From NCBI GenBank assembly GCA_012729335.1, contig JAAYDJ010000021.1, positions 400,038-464,037 of the forward strand: DNA of 64,000 bases, in the 5' to 3' direction. Below are positions 29,101 through 36,891 of the stretch, in pieces (the stretch's first letter is position 1; each line of letters opens with the position of its first letter). Made by a program: the position numbers and the translations under genes. The DNA is from Bacteroidales bacterium. GTDB taxonomy: Bacteria > Bacteroidota > Bacteroidia > Bacteroidales > Prolixibacteraceae. The notes beneath the pieces were generated by a model, which did not search any database, was not told where the DNA came from, and saw only the letters and a list, made by a program, of their open reading frames with translations.

Positions 29101-29707
29101 TACTTACATAAACTTCGCGAACTGCAAGGAACTGGCTGATGCGCGGATTCAACCGGTTGAGGTAGTCGATGATCTCCTGTGTAGGAAAGTCAAACAAAGG
29201 CGCCCATACCGCTTCAAACTTCCGGGCTTCTTCGTCGGGCATGGCCCCGTATATCAGCCGCATCCCTTCAAAAGCCACCGATACGGCAGCATGGTAATTG
29301 AAATCCGATAATTTCTCCAAATCAGGAATAGGAGGCGGAATAACAGCCTCTATCCCGGAAGGGAGCTTACTGCTTGTTTTTCCGGTGGTCGTTTCCCAGG
29401 GAGTTCCCTCTGAAACTTTGTTTTGGAATGCACATGGATCGGTGGAGGAAAACTTCACTTCAGGGATTCTCCCTTTTTGCACTTCCATAGCCGGCAGGCT
29501 GTTCAAATGGCGAAGAAATGCCGCAGATGTGTCTGTCTTGGCAATGTAACTGGAAGTAAGTGAGTGAATTCCGTTCCCTTCAGAGTTGACAACGGGATTG
29601 TGATTTCCGTAATGCCGCGCTTCTGCAGACGACATAATCAGGATCAATGTAATCAGACAAGAAATGAACCTGGAAATAGGCGTGAAGATGGATGATTTTG
29701 GTCTCAT
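26177..29707 (-). CDS. Giant exported protein B with coiled coils and C-terminal module shared with protein A
   Basis: 1176 residues with an N-terminal signal peptide (ISCLITLILIMSSAEA). Residues ~100-330 are helical (unknown). A coiled-coil-rich section follows (~430-640; many E/K/Q heptads such as LAAEKLAREESIASRREI). Next come a glycine/alanine-rich hydrophobic segment (~690-800) that could insert in a membrane, another coiled coil (~850-900), and a C-terminal module (from ~930) with EFKQFRNP, SASMDLDLGP, WVLKNDGTRVDI, YRKMFG and AHQE. These align in order with motifs of the giant protein at 21318. No known family. Base composition is slightly poorer in GC than flanking genes. Confidence 0.85.
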   Translation of the reverse strand: MRPKSSIFTPISRFISCLITLILIMSSAEARHYGNHNPVVNSEGNGIHSLTSSYIAKTDTSAAFLRHLNSLPAMEVQKGRIPEVKFSSTDPCAFQNKVSEGTPWETTTGKTSSKLPSGIEAVIPPPIPDLEKLSDFNYHAAVSVAFEGMRLIYGAMPDEEARKFEAVWAPLFDFPTQEIIDYLNRLNPRISQFLAVREVYVSNLQAVTMVLLDAGYAVELDDQNAWEKAMNEAGFHGSAFSLLEKAMTVLAGKIEALGNPPNPADAKCAAAENYKRMLPKMEKKGDLGECWAGYSQSPVQAEGLELLYEPLFRHLLKVKVNNKEIYQIIELSDVETENLESDEEWLTKIRVHQVDEVVTDDDKSMETHHGDFSLVTYPRIPEFKQTSYMRMMMLSAMAAPGNEEDENYEERKAFTNTCNRYLARKQTAGFFFKRALLWAYGNKWANYPAGPGGKIPDEALDDFLAEMKAEMKEYLEAERLKGKVKKQKIAELDEKYKAPGEGSTTHTALQDSLAAEKLAREESIASRREIIESINSQILREQSIRDRLSTDLFNAKEDAARKSLMAQIKDIDMRIMGLQSTRQNEEDAVTTLQTGELVHTRQPFDDYARNKFIFDTHVHVAKVNATRQIADRIQRQINLLPEEQRDKARELANKFLDTRAVVSGDYENALKLRNAFNTQIEGNADFDYQMAKVAESEADENEFIAQTTIMVAGTAFMGVGSAGLAQIYGAEAAATIYGTQALGALFGGATGMISGGPYEGLKQAAMFWSPNGAALATFTDAYIQAGKVKGATTKSQIFEGLKQAGTGYAIGLGMQWGVKKFTNATLQLFGKDSRLFKPVFDVNAQIRSTADKMRTKQNYLAASDAIGSLKNMKNELQTLRSASVRNTARIQELEKEISHHVAALNGDYYAKWQFKYKQDPEITAFFDRYVQRNYRNMTPDMVKSLQNKGYVMDHIEFKQFRNPTSAGSASMDLDLGPVDRLTGKEPSWVLKNDGTRVDIKTFMNDAQTSMNETYRKMFGISAPLSDMNLVTSAHQEAFSTTKLLDKNVDFTTLATDDVASIGKVLKVKVEGIEGNKLLTQTTKLQAKCREASKEIDNMLMKKLDADLKMAAPGSLDQKQIQAQKAYWTNMNQKIKQIGTQESDPVTISRINREISLETGGKDASQVISDLMKAFGR

Positions 29708-29816
29708 GGGTTTGATTAATTTTGAATCTCTAAGCTAACTTTTTTTTGTTAATTTCGGCAGGAGTGCAACATTTTAGCTGAAAGGAGATTCAAATAATAT
29801 ATCAAAACAGATTATT

Positions 29817-31136
29817 ATGAAAATAACTTGGTGGGCATTCGTTGTCCTCATGGTCCTGGGGATGACTGCTTTTTCGCAGGAGTTTGACAAGGGGAAACTG
29901 GACCGTTATTTTGATACCCTTGCTGACCATGATAAGTTCATGGGGAGCGTGGCTGTATCCCGGAACGGGGAATTGGTATATACCCGGTCGGTAGGGTTTA
30001 CCGATGTGGGAAAGGGCTTCCCCGCTGATGAGCATTCGCTTTACCGTATTGGTTCCATTTCCAAGACCTTTACATCAGTGATGGTGATGAAGGCCGTGGA
30101 GAAAGGAAAGATCTCTCTTGACCAGACCATCGGCAAATACTTTCCGATGGTTCCCAACGCAGAAAAAATCACGGTGGGCCAACTCCTTCAGCACCGCAGC
30201 GGTATCCACAGTTTCACCGACAATCCTGATTATTCGACCTGGTGTACGCAACCTAAAACAAGGGAAGAGCTACTGGCGATCATTGCCGGTGGGAAGAGTG
30301 AATTTGAGCCCGGCAGCAAGGCGGCATACAGCAATTCCAATTATGTGCTGCTTTCCATCCTCTTGGAAAAGATTTACAGGAAGCCCTATGGCAGACTTCT
30401 GAAAAAGCAGATCACCAAACCTCACGGATTAAAATACACCGCACTGGGAGGAAAGATCGATCCTGAGAAAAACCAGTCTCTTTCGTACAAGTACGATCAT
30501 GGCTGGAAATCAGAGCCTGAGACCGATATTTCGGTGCCCCTGGGAGCCGGAGGCATCGTCTCCACCCCTTCAGACCTGGTGAAATTCAGCGATGCCCTCT
30601 TCGGGGGAAAGGTGGTTTCTGCGAAAAGCCTGGCACAAATGAGTGATTTCAGGGACCAGTTTGGCCTCGGTCTTATCAGATTGCCATTTTATGATAGGAT
30701 GGCCCCGGGCCACACCGGGGGGATCGATGGTTTTGCCTCGGTTTTCTGTCACTTTCCCGGGGATAAGATCTCCTATGCCATGACTTCCAACGGCTCTAAC
30801 ACCAATACCAACAACATCAGCATCGCCGTGCTGAGCGCCGTCTTCGGAAAACCTTATGAGATTCCCGACTTCAAGGTTATTGAGGTGAGCCCGGAAACGC
30901 TGGATCAATATGCCGGGGTTTATTCCTCGGAACAGCTGCCCGTAAAAATCACTATAACCAGGGAGAGCAACCGGCTGATTGCCCAGGGTACGGGGCAGCC
31001 CTCCTTTCCGCTGGAAGCTACCGCTCAGGACCAGTTCAAATTTGAGCAGGCCGGCATTGTGATGATTTTCCAGCCCACCGAAAAGAAGATGATCCTGAAG
31101 CAGGGTGGAGGTACCTTTACTTTCACCAGGGAGTAA
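29817..31136 (+). CDS. Serine hydrolase, beta-lactamase class C / PBP-like (peptidase S12)
   Basis: 439 residues with a signal peptide (VLMVLGMTAFSQE). The penicillin-recognising fold is clear: SxxK as SISK (with KTFTSVMVMK), YxN as the tyrosine of YSNSNYV, QLLQHRSGIHSF, and the third box HTGG (GHTGGIDGF). The last ~100 residues form a small beta-barrel (lipocalin-like DUF3471-type; YAGVYSSEQLPVKI). Such proteins are usually D-aminopeptidases, esterases or penicillin-binding-like enzymes rather than true beta-lactamases. Substrate unknown. Confidence 0.9.
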   Translation: MKITWWAFVVLMVLGMTAFSQEFDKGKLDRYFDTLADHDKFMGSVAVSRNGELVYTRSVGFTDVGKGFPADEHSLYRIGSISKTFTSVMVMKAVEKGKISLDQTIGKYFPMVPNAEKITVGQLLQHRSGIHSFTDNPDYSTWCTQPKTREELLAIIAGGKSEFEPGSKAAYSNSNYVLLSILLEKIYRKPYGRLLKKQITKPHGLKYTALGGKIDPEKNQSLSYKYDHGWKSEPETDISVPLGAGGIVSTPSDLVKFSDALFGGKVVSAKSLAQMSDFRDQFGLGLIRLPFYDRMAPGHTGGIDGFASVFCHFPGDKISYAMTSNGSNTNTNNISIAVLSAVFGKPYEIPDFKVIEVSPETLDQYAGVYSSEQLPVKITITRESNRLIAQGTGQPSFPLEATAQDQFKFEQAGIVMIFQPTEKKMILKQGGGTFTFTRE

Positions 31137-31201
31137 CCCTGAATTTATTAATTTTACGGTACCGGGCAGGGTCTTCCATGCCACTGTTATACCGTAAGAT
31201 C

Positions 31202-34200
31202 ATGAAAATCCGTTTGTCAGGTCTGCTGTTTGTTCTGGCTGTTATTTTATCGGCCGGAACAGCTTCAATTGGCCAGAATGCGCCTCAGGTCGTGGCGGGG
31301 TATCCCGTCAATTATGATGAGGCCCTCACAGGAGAGTATGAGCTTCCCGACGTGTTGACCATGCAAAACGGTAAGCAGGTCACCACCCCGGAAATGTGGC
31401 TGGAGCAAAGGCGGCCTGAGATTCTGGCGCTTTTCAGGGAGTTCCAGTTTGGGAGAGCACCTGGGCGGGAGGCCTTGACTTTCAGGGTTTTTGACTCAGG
31501 AACGCCGGCGTGGGGGGGTAAAGCCCTGCGGAAACAGGTCACTCTTTATTTCACCGGTGATACCGCCGGTCCGAAGGCAGATCTTCTTGTTTACCTGCCG
31601 GCGGGCAGCCGGAAGCCGGTTTCTCTCTTTTTCCATATCAGTTTTTTGCCCAATGCCCTGACGGTCGATGATCCGGGGGTACGGGCCGGCACGATGTGGG
31701 ACCGTGAAGGACAGCGGATTCCGGTGGTGCGGAGCCAACCGGGAAGCATGCTTCCGGTAGAGCAGTTCCTCGACGAGGGCATCGGGGTGGCCACGATCTA
31801 TTACGGGGATATAGAGCCTGACTTTGCCGGGGGAATGAAGTATGGCATCAGGGGATCTCATCTGAAGCCGGGGACTATGGTCCCTGCTGCCGATGAATGG
31901 GGAGCGATAGCCGCCTGGGCGTGGGGCCTGAGCGGGGCCATGGACTATCTGGAGACCGACCCGGGTGTCGATGCACGCAGGGTGGCCCTCTTCGGGATTT
32001 CCAGGTTGGGAAAGACCGTTCTGTGGGCTGGGGCCAGCGATCCCCGCTTCGGAATGGTGATCGCCAGTTGCTCGGGCGAGGGGGGTGGTGCCCTCTCGCG
32101 TCGCAATTTCGGGGAGACCATCGCCCACATGACGGTCCCCACGCGTTATTTCTACCAGTTTTGTGGTAACCGGGCCACCTTTGGTGGGGATCCTTCCCTT
32201 TCTCCCGTCGATGCCCATATGCTGATTGCCCTGATGGCCCCCCGGCCCCTGCTCCTGCAGACCGGCGATAGCGATCTCTGGTCAGACCCTAAGGGAGAGT
32301 GGCTGGCCCTGAAGGCAGCCCAGCCGGTCTACCAATTGTTGGGACAGGCCGGCCCGGCAGAGAAAGAATTTCCTCCCGCGGGCATCCCCCTGCTCTCCCG
32401 TTTGGGATATACCATGCATGCCGGCGGCCATGGTACCCTTCCGGAGGATTATGGGGTGTTTATACGTTATATGAAAAAGCACTTTTCCGGGACGAGTCTG
32501 CCGCCACTTTTCAGCGAGGGGGTGGTGGCTGCCGACGACCTGATGAAACGCACTTTTATTTCACCGGTACGGGTGATGTGGAGTTCTGACACCACAGGGG
32601 TGAGGGTCAGAAACCGGGAGGTCTTGCTGAATCCCGGCAACAGCCAGTCGGAGATGACACAGCGCCCGGTTTTTTGTGCCATGACCACCACGGACAAGGA
32701 TACTGCTTCTATCCTGCTTGACTACGGCAGGGAGCTACACGGGGGTTTGCAACTGGTGATGGGGGGTTCTTCGCGTCGGGAGCCGTCGCTGGTGCGTATC
32801 CGCTTCGGGGAATCGGTGGGCGAGGCCAACAGCAAGACCTGGAATGCCGACTGGCTGATGGGTTTTTCGACCGATGACCATGCCAAGCGCGACATCATCA
32901 TGGAGATCCCCCGTTCGGGGCTCATCGAAATAGGCAATACCGGTTTCCGCTTCGTACGGATCGATCTGCTGCAACCCAACACCACCATCAATCTTAAGGA
33001 GGCCAGGGCGGTATTCCGTTACCGCGACCTGGAGTACCTGGGATCGTTTCACAGCAGCGATCCCCGGCTTGATTCCATTTGGATGACAGGGGCTTATACC
33101 ACCCACCTTAACATGCAGGAGTACCTCTGGGATGGCATTAAGCGCGACCGGCTGGTATGGCTGGGCGACTTTCATCCTGAGCTGAAAACCATCATGACCG
33201 TATTCGGAAACAATGAAGTGGTTCCCCGCAGCCTCGACCTGGCCTGCGAACAATATCCCCTGCCCCATTGGATGAACGGCATGAGCTCCTATTCCATGTG
33301 GTACCTCATCATCCACCATGACTGGTACATGCAGAACGGGGACCTGGCCTTTCTGCGGAGCCACGGGGAGTACATCACCGGACTGATCGACCAGATTGAT
33401 GCGAAGATCAGTGAGGACGGCACAGAGAGCCTGAGTAATTTCCGGTTCCTCGACTGGCCTTCGACGCCCAATGTTGCAGGGGTGGAGGCGGGCTACCGGG
33501 CGCTGCTGTTGTGGGCACTCAGAGATGCCGCTGTGCTTTGCCGTATTCTGGATCAACCGTTATCGGCCGCGAAATGTGAGGCCGCCATGGAGAAACTCAA
33601 CCGGAAAGTGATGCCTCACAACGGCCTCAAGCAGGCGGCGGCGCTGATGGCCGTGGCCGGGGTGATGGATCCCGGGGAGGCGTGCCGCGAAGTGGTGGCC
33701 GTCGATGGCCCCAGGCGGTTCTCCACCTTTTACGGGCTTTACATGCTCGACGCCTTCAGTATGGCCGGCATGCACAACCAGGCCCTCGACATCATCAGGG
33801 CTTACTGGGGCGGGATGCTCGACATGGGAGCCACCACCTTCTGGGAGGATTTCAATGTGGAATGGATGGAGAACTCCACGAGAATCGACGCATTTCCGGA
33901 GGAAGGGAAAAATGACATCCATGGTTCCTTCGGGGCCTACTGTTACCCCAGCTACCGTCACAGCCTCTGCCATGGCTGGGCCTCGGGGGTGACGGCCTGG
34001 CTCACGGAGAACGTCCTGGGCATCCATATCCTGGAGCCAGCATGCAAAACCATTCAGATTGAGCCCCACCTGGGCCACCTGAAGTGGGCCGAAGGGAGTT
34101 ACCCGACGCCCTACGGGGTGGTGCGGGTGAAACACACGCGCCGTACCGACGGTACCATCGACACCCGGGTCACTGCCCCCGGGGAAATCACCGTGATTCA

Positions 34201-34204
34201 ATGA
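31202..34204 (+). CDS. CE15 (glucuronoyl esterase-like) + GH78 (alpha-L-rhamnosidase-like) fusion
   Basis: About 1000 residues from the ATG at 31202 (signal peptide LLFVLAVILSAGTASIGQ); an upstream ATG at 31178 only lengthens the n-region. Residues ~30-430 form an alpha/beta-hydrolase of CE15 type: nucleophile Ser267 in GISRLGKT, the acid region CSGEGGGALSRRNFGE, and His410 in AGGHGT. Residues ~440-1000 form a GH78-like unit: beta-sandwich (LLDYGRELHGGLQL, VRIRFGES), then an (alpha/alpha)6 barrel with YLWDGIKRDRLVWLGDFHPE and TTFWEDFN, closing with GVVRVKHTR. Together they would remove ester-linked uronates and terminal rhamnose, e.g. from pectic or glucuronoxylan-lignin substrates. Confidence 0.85.
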   Translation: MKIRLSGLLFVLAVILSAGTASIGQNAPQVVAGYPVNYDEALTGEYELPDVLTMQNGKQVTTPEMWLEQRRPEILALFREFQFGRAPGREALTFRVFDSGTPAWGGKALRKQVTLYFTGDTAGPKADLLVYLPAGSRKPVSLFFHISFLPNALTVDDPGVRAGTMWDREGQRIPVVRSQPGSMLPVEQFLDEGIGVATIYYGDIEPDFAGGMKYGIRGSHLKPGTMVPAADEWGAIAAWAWGLSGAMDYLETDPGVDARRVALFGISRLGKTVLWAGASDPRFGMVIASCSGEGGGALSRRNFGETIAHMTVPTRYFYQFCGNRATFGGDPSLSPVDAHMLIALMAPRPLLLQTGDSDLWSDPKGEWLALKAAQPVYQLLGQAGPAEKEFPPAGIPLLSRLGYTMHAGGHGTLPEDYGVFIRYMKKHFSGTSLPPLFSEGVVAADDLMKRTFISPVRVMWSSDTTGVRVRNREVLLNPGNSQSEMTQRPVFCAMTTTDKDTASILLDYGRELHGGLQLVMGGSSRREPSLVRIRFGESVGEANSKTWNADWLMGFSTDDHAKRDIIMEIPRSGLIEIGNTGFRFVRIDLLQPNTTINLKEARAVFRYRDLEYLGSFHSSDPRLDSIWMTGAYTTHLNMQEYLWDGIKRDRLVWLGDFHPELKTIMTVFGNNEVVPRSLDLACEQYPLPHWMNGMSSYSMWYLIIHHDWYMQNGDLAFLRSHGEYITGLIDQIDAKISEDGTESLSNFRFLDWPSTPNVAGVEAGYRALLLWALRDAAVLCRILDQPLSAAKCEAAMEKLNRKVMPHNGLKQAAALMAVAGVMDPGEACREVVAVDGPRRFSTFYGLYMLDAFSMAGMHNQALDIIRAYWGGMLDMGATTFWEDFNVEWMENSTRIDAFPEEGKNDIHGSFGAYCYPSYRHSLCHGWASGVTAWLTENVLGIHILEPACKTIQIEPHLGHLKWAEGSYPTPYGVVRVKHTRRTDGTIDTRVTAPGEITVIQ

Positions 34205-34627
34205 CCCCTCTTTAATACTCCATTTGGTTTCAAATTACCCTAACATAATTTAAAACACACAAATGCTATTAATACTTTCCAGGTTAACTATGGAGGATTG
34301 ATTGTCATATTTCTATTTTTTCCCTCATATAGCAATACATCTGATACAATTGTAGTACCAGATTGAACTAATGTTATTTTATAGTGCAATTTACCAGACG
34401 AGCTGCTTTTGGAGAATTAAAGAACATGTCCTGATTTAAAATTTGGGGGTAGGATTACTATAATGTTAATATATCAAAGATGAACCATTATAATTATGGG
34501 GGTATTATTGATAAATACATATTTTCGAAATATCACATACAATAAAAAATAGGGGGGTATAAGAAAAATAATAATTTTTAGCTAATGATGTTCCTTAATT
34601 AAAATTAACCACTAAAAATCACCAAAA
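34205..34627. promoter_or_regulatory. AT-rich 423-bp leader of the porin-like gene
   Basis: A gene-free, strongly AT-rich stretch within otherwise GC-richer DNA, directly upstream of the outer-membrane protein at 34628. No ORF of note or tRNA. It contains three copies of GGGGGTA about 53-55 bp apart (listed separately) and many A/T tracts, so it is probably a regulated promoter region. Confidence 0.5.
34445..34559 (+). repeat. Three phased GGGGGTA motifs
   Basis: GGGGGTA occurs at 34445-34451, 34498-34504 and 34553-34559 in AT-rich DNA. The spacings of 53 and 55 bp correspond to about five helical turns, so the motifs would face the same side of the helix. The last lies ~69 bp before the porin-like start. 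Possible binding sites of one regulator. Confidence 0.45.
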
Positions 34628-35275
34628 ATGAAAAAATGGCTGTTTCTTTTATTGTTTTTTAAGGTCGGATTCTCTTCTCTGGCCTATTCGCAGGAGTCAT
34701 CCGGGAATTTCAGTGTAAGTGCTGATCTGGTAAGCGGTTATGTATGGCGCGGTACCAAAATCGGTAGCGGTCCGGCTATTCAGCCAGGGGTGGAGTTCAC
34801 TGCGGGAGGATTAACCCTGGGGGCCTGGGGTTCCTATTGCATATCTGATGCCGAAGCACTGGAGAGTGATCTCTATACTTCGTTCACCGTGGGGAAGTTT
34901 ACCGTGGGTTTAACCGATTACTACTTCCCTGGTGCGGCATGGTTCGATGCTGCACACCATGCTTTTGAGATCAATGGGGGTTTTTCTCCGGGTCCCTTTA
35001 CGCTGTCGGCGAATTATATTCTGAACGATGGCGCAGGAGCCAAGGGGGGTGATCTCTATTTTGAAGCGGGCGTGACGACCGGGGTGTTGACCCTGTTTGC
35101 CGGGGGAGGCAGCGGCTGGCACACTCCCGACGGTGATTTCAAAATCTGTAACCTCGGACTTTCCACCACCCGGGAGATCAGGTTCAGCGACCATTTCAGT
35201 CTGCCCCTTACAGGGCGTGTCATTCTGAATCCTGCCACCGAACAATTTTTTGTGGTGGCCGGCATCACCCTTTGA
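34628..35275 (+). CDS. TorF-like putative porin / outer-membrane beta-barrel
   Basis: 215 residues with a signal peptide ending AYSQE. The mature N-terminus has VSADLVSGYVWRGTKIG, close to the opening strand of the 'TorF family putative porin' group (sugar-free small barrels), followed by repeated amphipathic beta strands and a C-terminal phenylalanine-rich strand (EQFFVVAGITL) typical of outer-membrane insertion. It would sit in the outer membrane. What it transports is unknown. It is preceded by an unusually long AT-rich leader and followed 83 nt later by tryptophanase, suggesting an indole/amino-acid-linked role as a guess only. Confidence 0.75.
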   Translation: MKKWLFLLLFFKVGFSSLAYSQESSGNFSVSADLVSGYVWRGTKIGSGPAIQPGVEFTAGGLTLGAWGSYCISDAEALESDLYTSFTVGKFTVGLTDYYFPGAAWFDAAHHAFEINGGFSPGPFTLSANYILNDGAGAKGGDLYFEAGVTTGVLTLFAGGGSGWHTPDGDFKICNLGLSTTREIRFSDHFSLPLTGRVILNPATEQFFVVAGITL

Positions 35276-35358
35276 ATCGTGCCATAGGGTTGTGAAATAC
35301 GGGGTATTCGACTATTTTTAAGCTCTGAATAAACCGTAATATCTCTAAAACCTGTACT

Positions 35359-36729
35359 ATGGCTGTTATCATTGAACCTTTCAGGATCAAATCTGTTGAA
35401 CCGCTGACCTTTACCACCCGTTCAGAACGTGCGGAGATACTCAGGGAGGCCCGGAACAACCTCTTTCTGGTCAATGCCGACAAGGTACTGATCGACCTGC
35501 TGACTGACAGCGGGACGTCGGCCATGAGTGCCCGGCAGTGGGCGGGGATCATGAATGGCGATGAGTCGTACGCGGGTTCCAGGAGTTTTTACCGGTTTAA
35601 GGAAGTCGCCGAAAGGATTACCGGATATAAGCATATTATTCCCACGCACCAGGGGCGGGCTGCCGAGAAAATCCTTTTCACGATCCTGGGCGGAAAGGGC
35701 AAGAGTTTCGTGAGCAACACCTTTTTTGACACGACGCGTGCCAATGTGGAGTATTCGGGTGCCGAGGCCCTTGATTTCCTGACGCCGGAAGGGAAGATAC
35801 CCCATCTGATTGCCCCGTTCAAGGGCAACATGGACACAGTGGCTTTGGAGGCTTACATACAGCAGCGGGGAGCTGAGCACATCCCGATGTGTGTGATGAC
35901 CATCACCAACAACTCAGGGGGTGGTCAGCCGGTTTCGCTCGGGAACCTGCGGGAGACTGCGGCCATTTGCCGCAGGTACGGGATCCGCTTTTTCATCGAT
36001 GCCTGCCGTTTTGCCGAGAATGTCTGGTTCATCAAAACCAGGGAGGAGGGGTACGCACATAAAACAGTGGAGGAGATCTCGCGGGAGATTTTCGCCCTGG
36101 CCGACGGTTGCACGATGAGTGCCAAGAAGGATGCTCTGGTCAACATCGGGGGATTCCTGGCCATGAATGACGAGGCGCTTGCCCTGGAAGCCCGGAACCT
36201 GCTGATCATCACCGAAGGGTTTCCCACGTATGGCGGACTGGCAGGACGTGATCTGGAGGCCATGGCGCAGGGACTGGAGGAGGTGCTGGAAGAGGATTAT
36301 CTGCGTTACCGTATCCGGAGCATCGAGTACATGGGTGAAAAGCTGACGGAGGCGGGGGTGCCGATGATTCTTCCCACGGGGGGCCATGCGGTCTACCTCG
36401 ACGCAAAAACCTTTCTGCCGCAGATTCCGCCGCATGAGCTGCCCGGGGTGGCCCTGGCCAATGCGTTATATCTTGAAGGGGGGATCCGGGGGGTCGAGAT
36501 CGGCTCCCTGATGTTTGGCAAACAGGATGAACAGGGCCGGCATGTCGGTCCGCCCATGGAACTGGTGCGGCTGGCCATACCGCGCAGGGTCTATACCCAG
36601 AGCCATATCGACTATGTCTGCGAGGTAATTATCGAAGTGTTCCGGAAAAGGGAGCAATTCAGGGGTTACCGGATCGCCTTTGAGACTCCCCTCCTGCGGC
36701 ATTTCACCGCCCATCTGGAATCCCTGTAG
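35359..36729 (+). CDS. tnaA: Tryptophanase / tyrosine phenol-lyase family (PLP beta-eliminating lyase)
   Basis: 456 residues, normal length. Family signature motifs: PFRIKSVEP near the N-terminus, DLLTDSGTSAMS, GDESYAGS, PTHQGRAAEK, FFDTTRAN, TITNNSGGGQPVS, DACRFAEN, the PLP lysine in TMSAKKDALVNIGGF, PTYGGLAGRD, GGHAVYLDA and IPRRVYTQSHID. DACRFAEN plus SAKKDA resembles tryptophanase (DSARFAEN) more than tyrosine phenol-lyase (DATRCVEN), so cleavage of tryptophan to indole, pyruvate and ammonia is favoured; tyrosine specificity is not excluded. No TnaC-like leader peptide is evident in the 83-nt upstream gap. Cytoplasmic. Confidence 0.88.
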   Translation: MAVIIEPFRIKSVEPLTFTTRSERAEILREARNNLFLVNADKVLIDLLTDSGTSAMSARQWAGIMNGDESYAGSRSFYRFKEVAERITGYKHIIPTHQGRAAEKILFTILGGKGKSFVSNTFFDTTRANVEYSGAEALDFLTPEGKIPHLIAPFKGNMDTVALEAYIQQRGAEHIPMCVMTITNNSGGGQPVSLGNLRETAAICRRYGIRFFIDACRFAENVWFIKTREEGYAHKTVEEISREIFALADGCTMSAKKDALVNIGGFLAMNDEALALEARNLLIITEGFPTYGGLAGRDLEAMAQGLEEVLEEDYLRYRIRSIEYMGEKLTEAGVPMILPTGGHAVYLDAKTFLPQIPPHELPGVALANALYLEGGIRGVEIGSLMFGKQDEQGRHVGPPMELVRLAIPRRVYTQSHIDYVCEVIIEVFRKREQFRGYRIAFETPLLRHFTAHLESL

Positions 36730-36783
36730 AGAACCCGCCTGCGGTTGTTCTGTGTGCGGTTTAATGTAATCAGGCAGTCGTTA

Positions 36784-36891
36784 CGCATCGAAATAGCCGG
36801 GATAATCGCGGGTCACCGCGCGGCTTTCGGAGAACGTCCAGGTCATCAGGGTGAAAACAAGGGAGGGATTAACAAAATACTGAGCTATCAT
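36784..36891 (-). other. Possible decayed/short membrane-protein ORF (C-terminal-like)
   Basis: On the minus strand a frame reads MIAQYFVNPSLVFTLMT then WTFSESRAVTRDYPGYFDA, stop. It stays open upstream across the first ~35 codons of the divergent gene at 36890, giving MAALTLFVILLVPVF before that ATG. It reads like the tail of a real membrane protein, but it overlaps a well-supported gene start and no family is recognised. Relic or chance. Confidence 0.2.
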
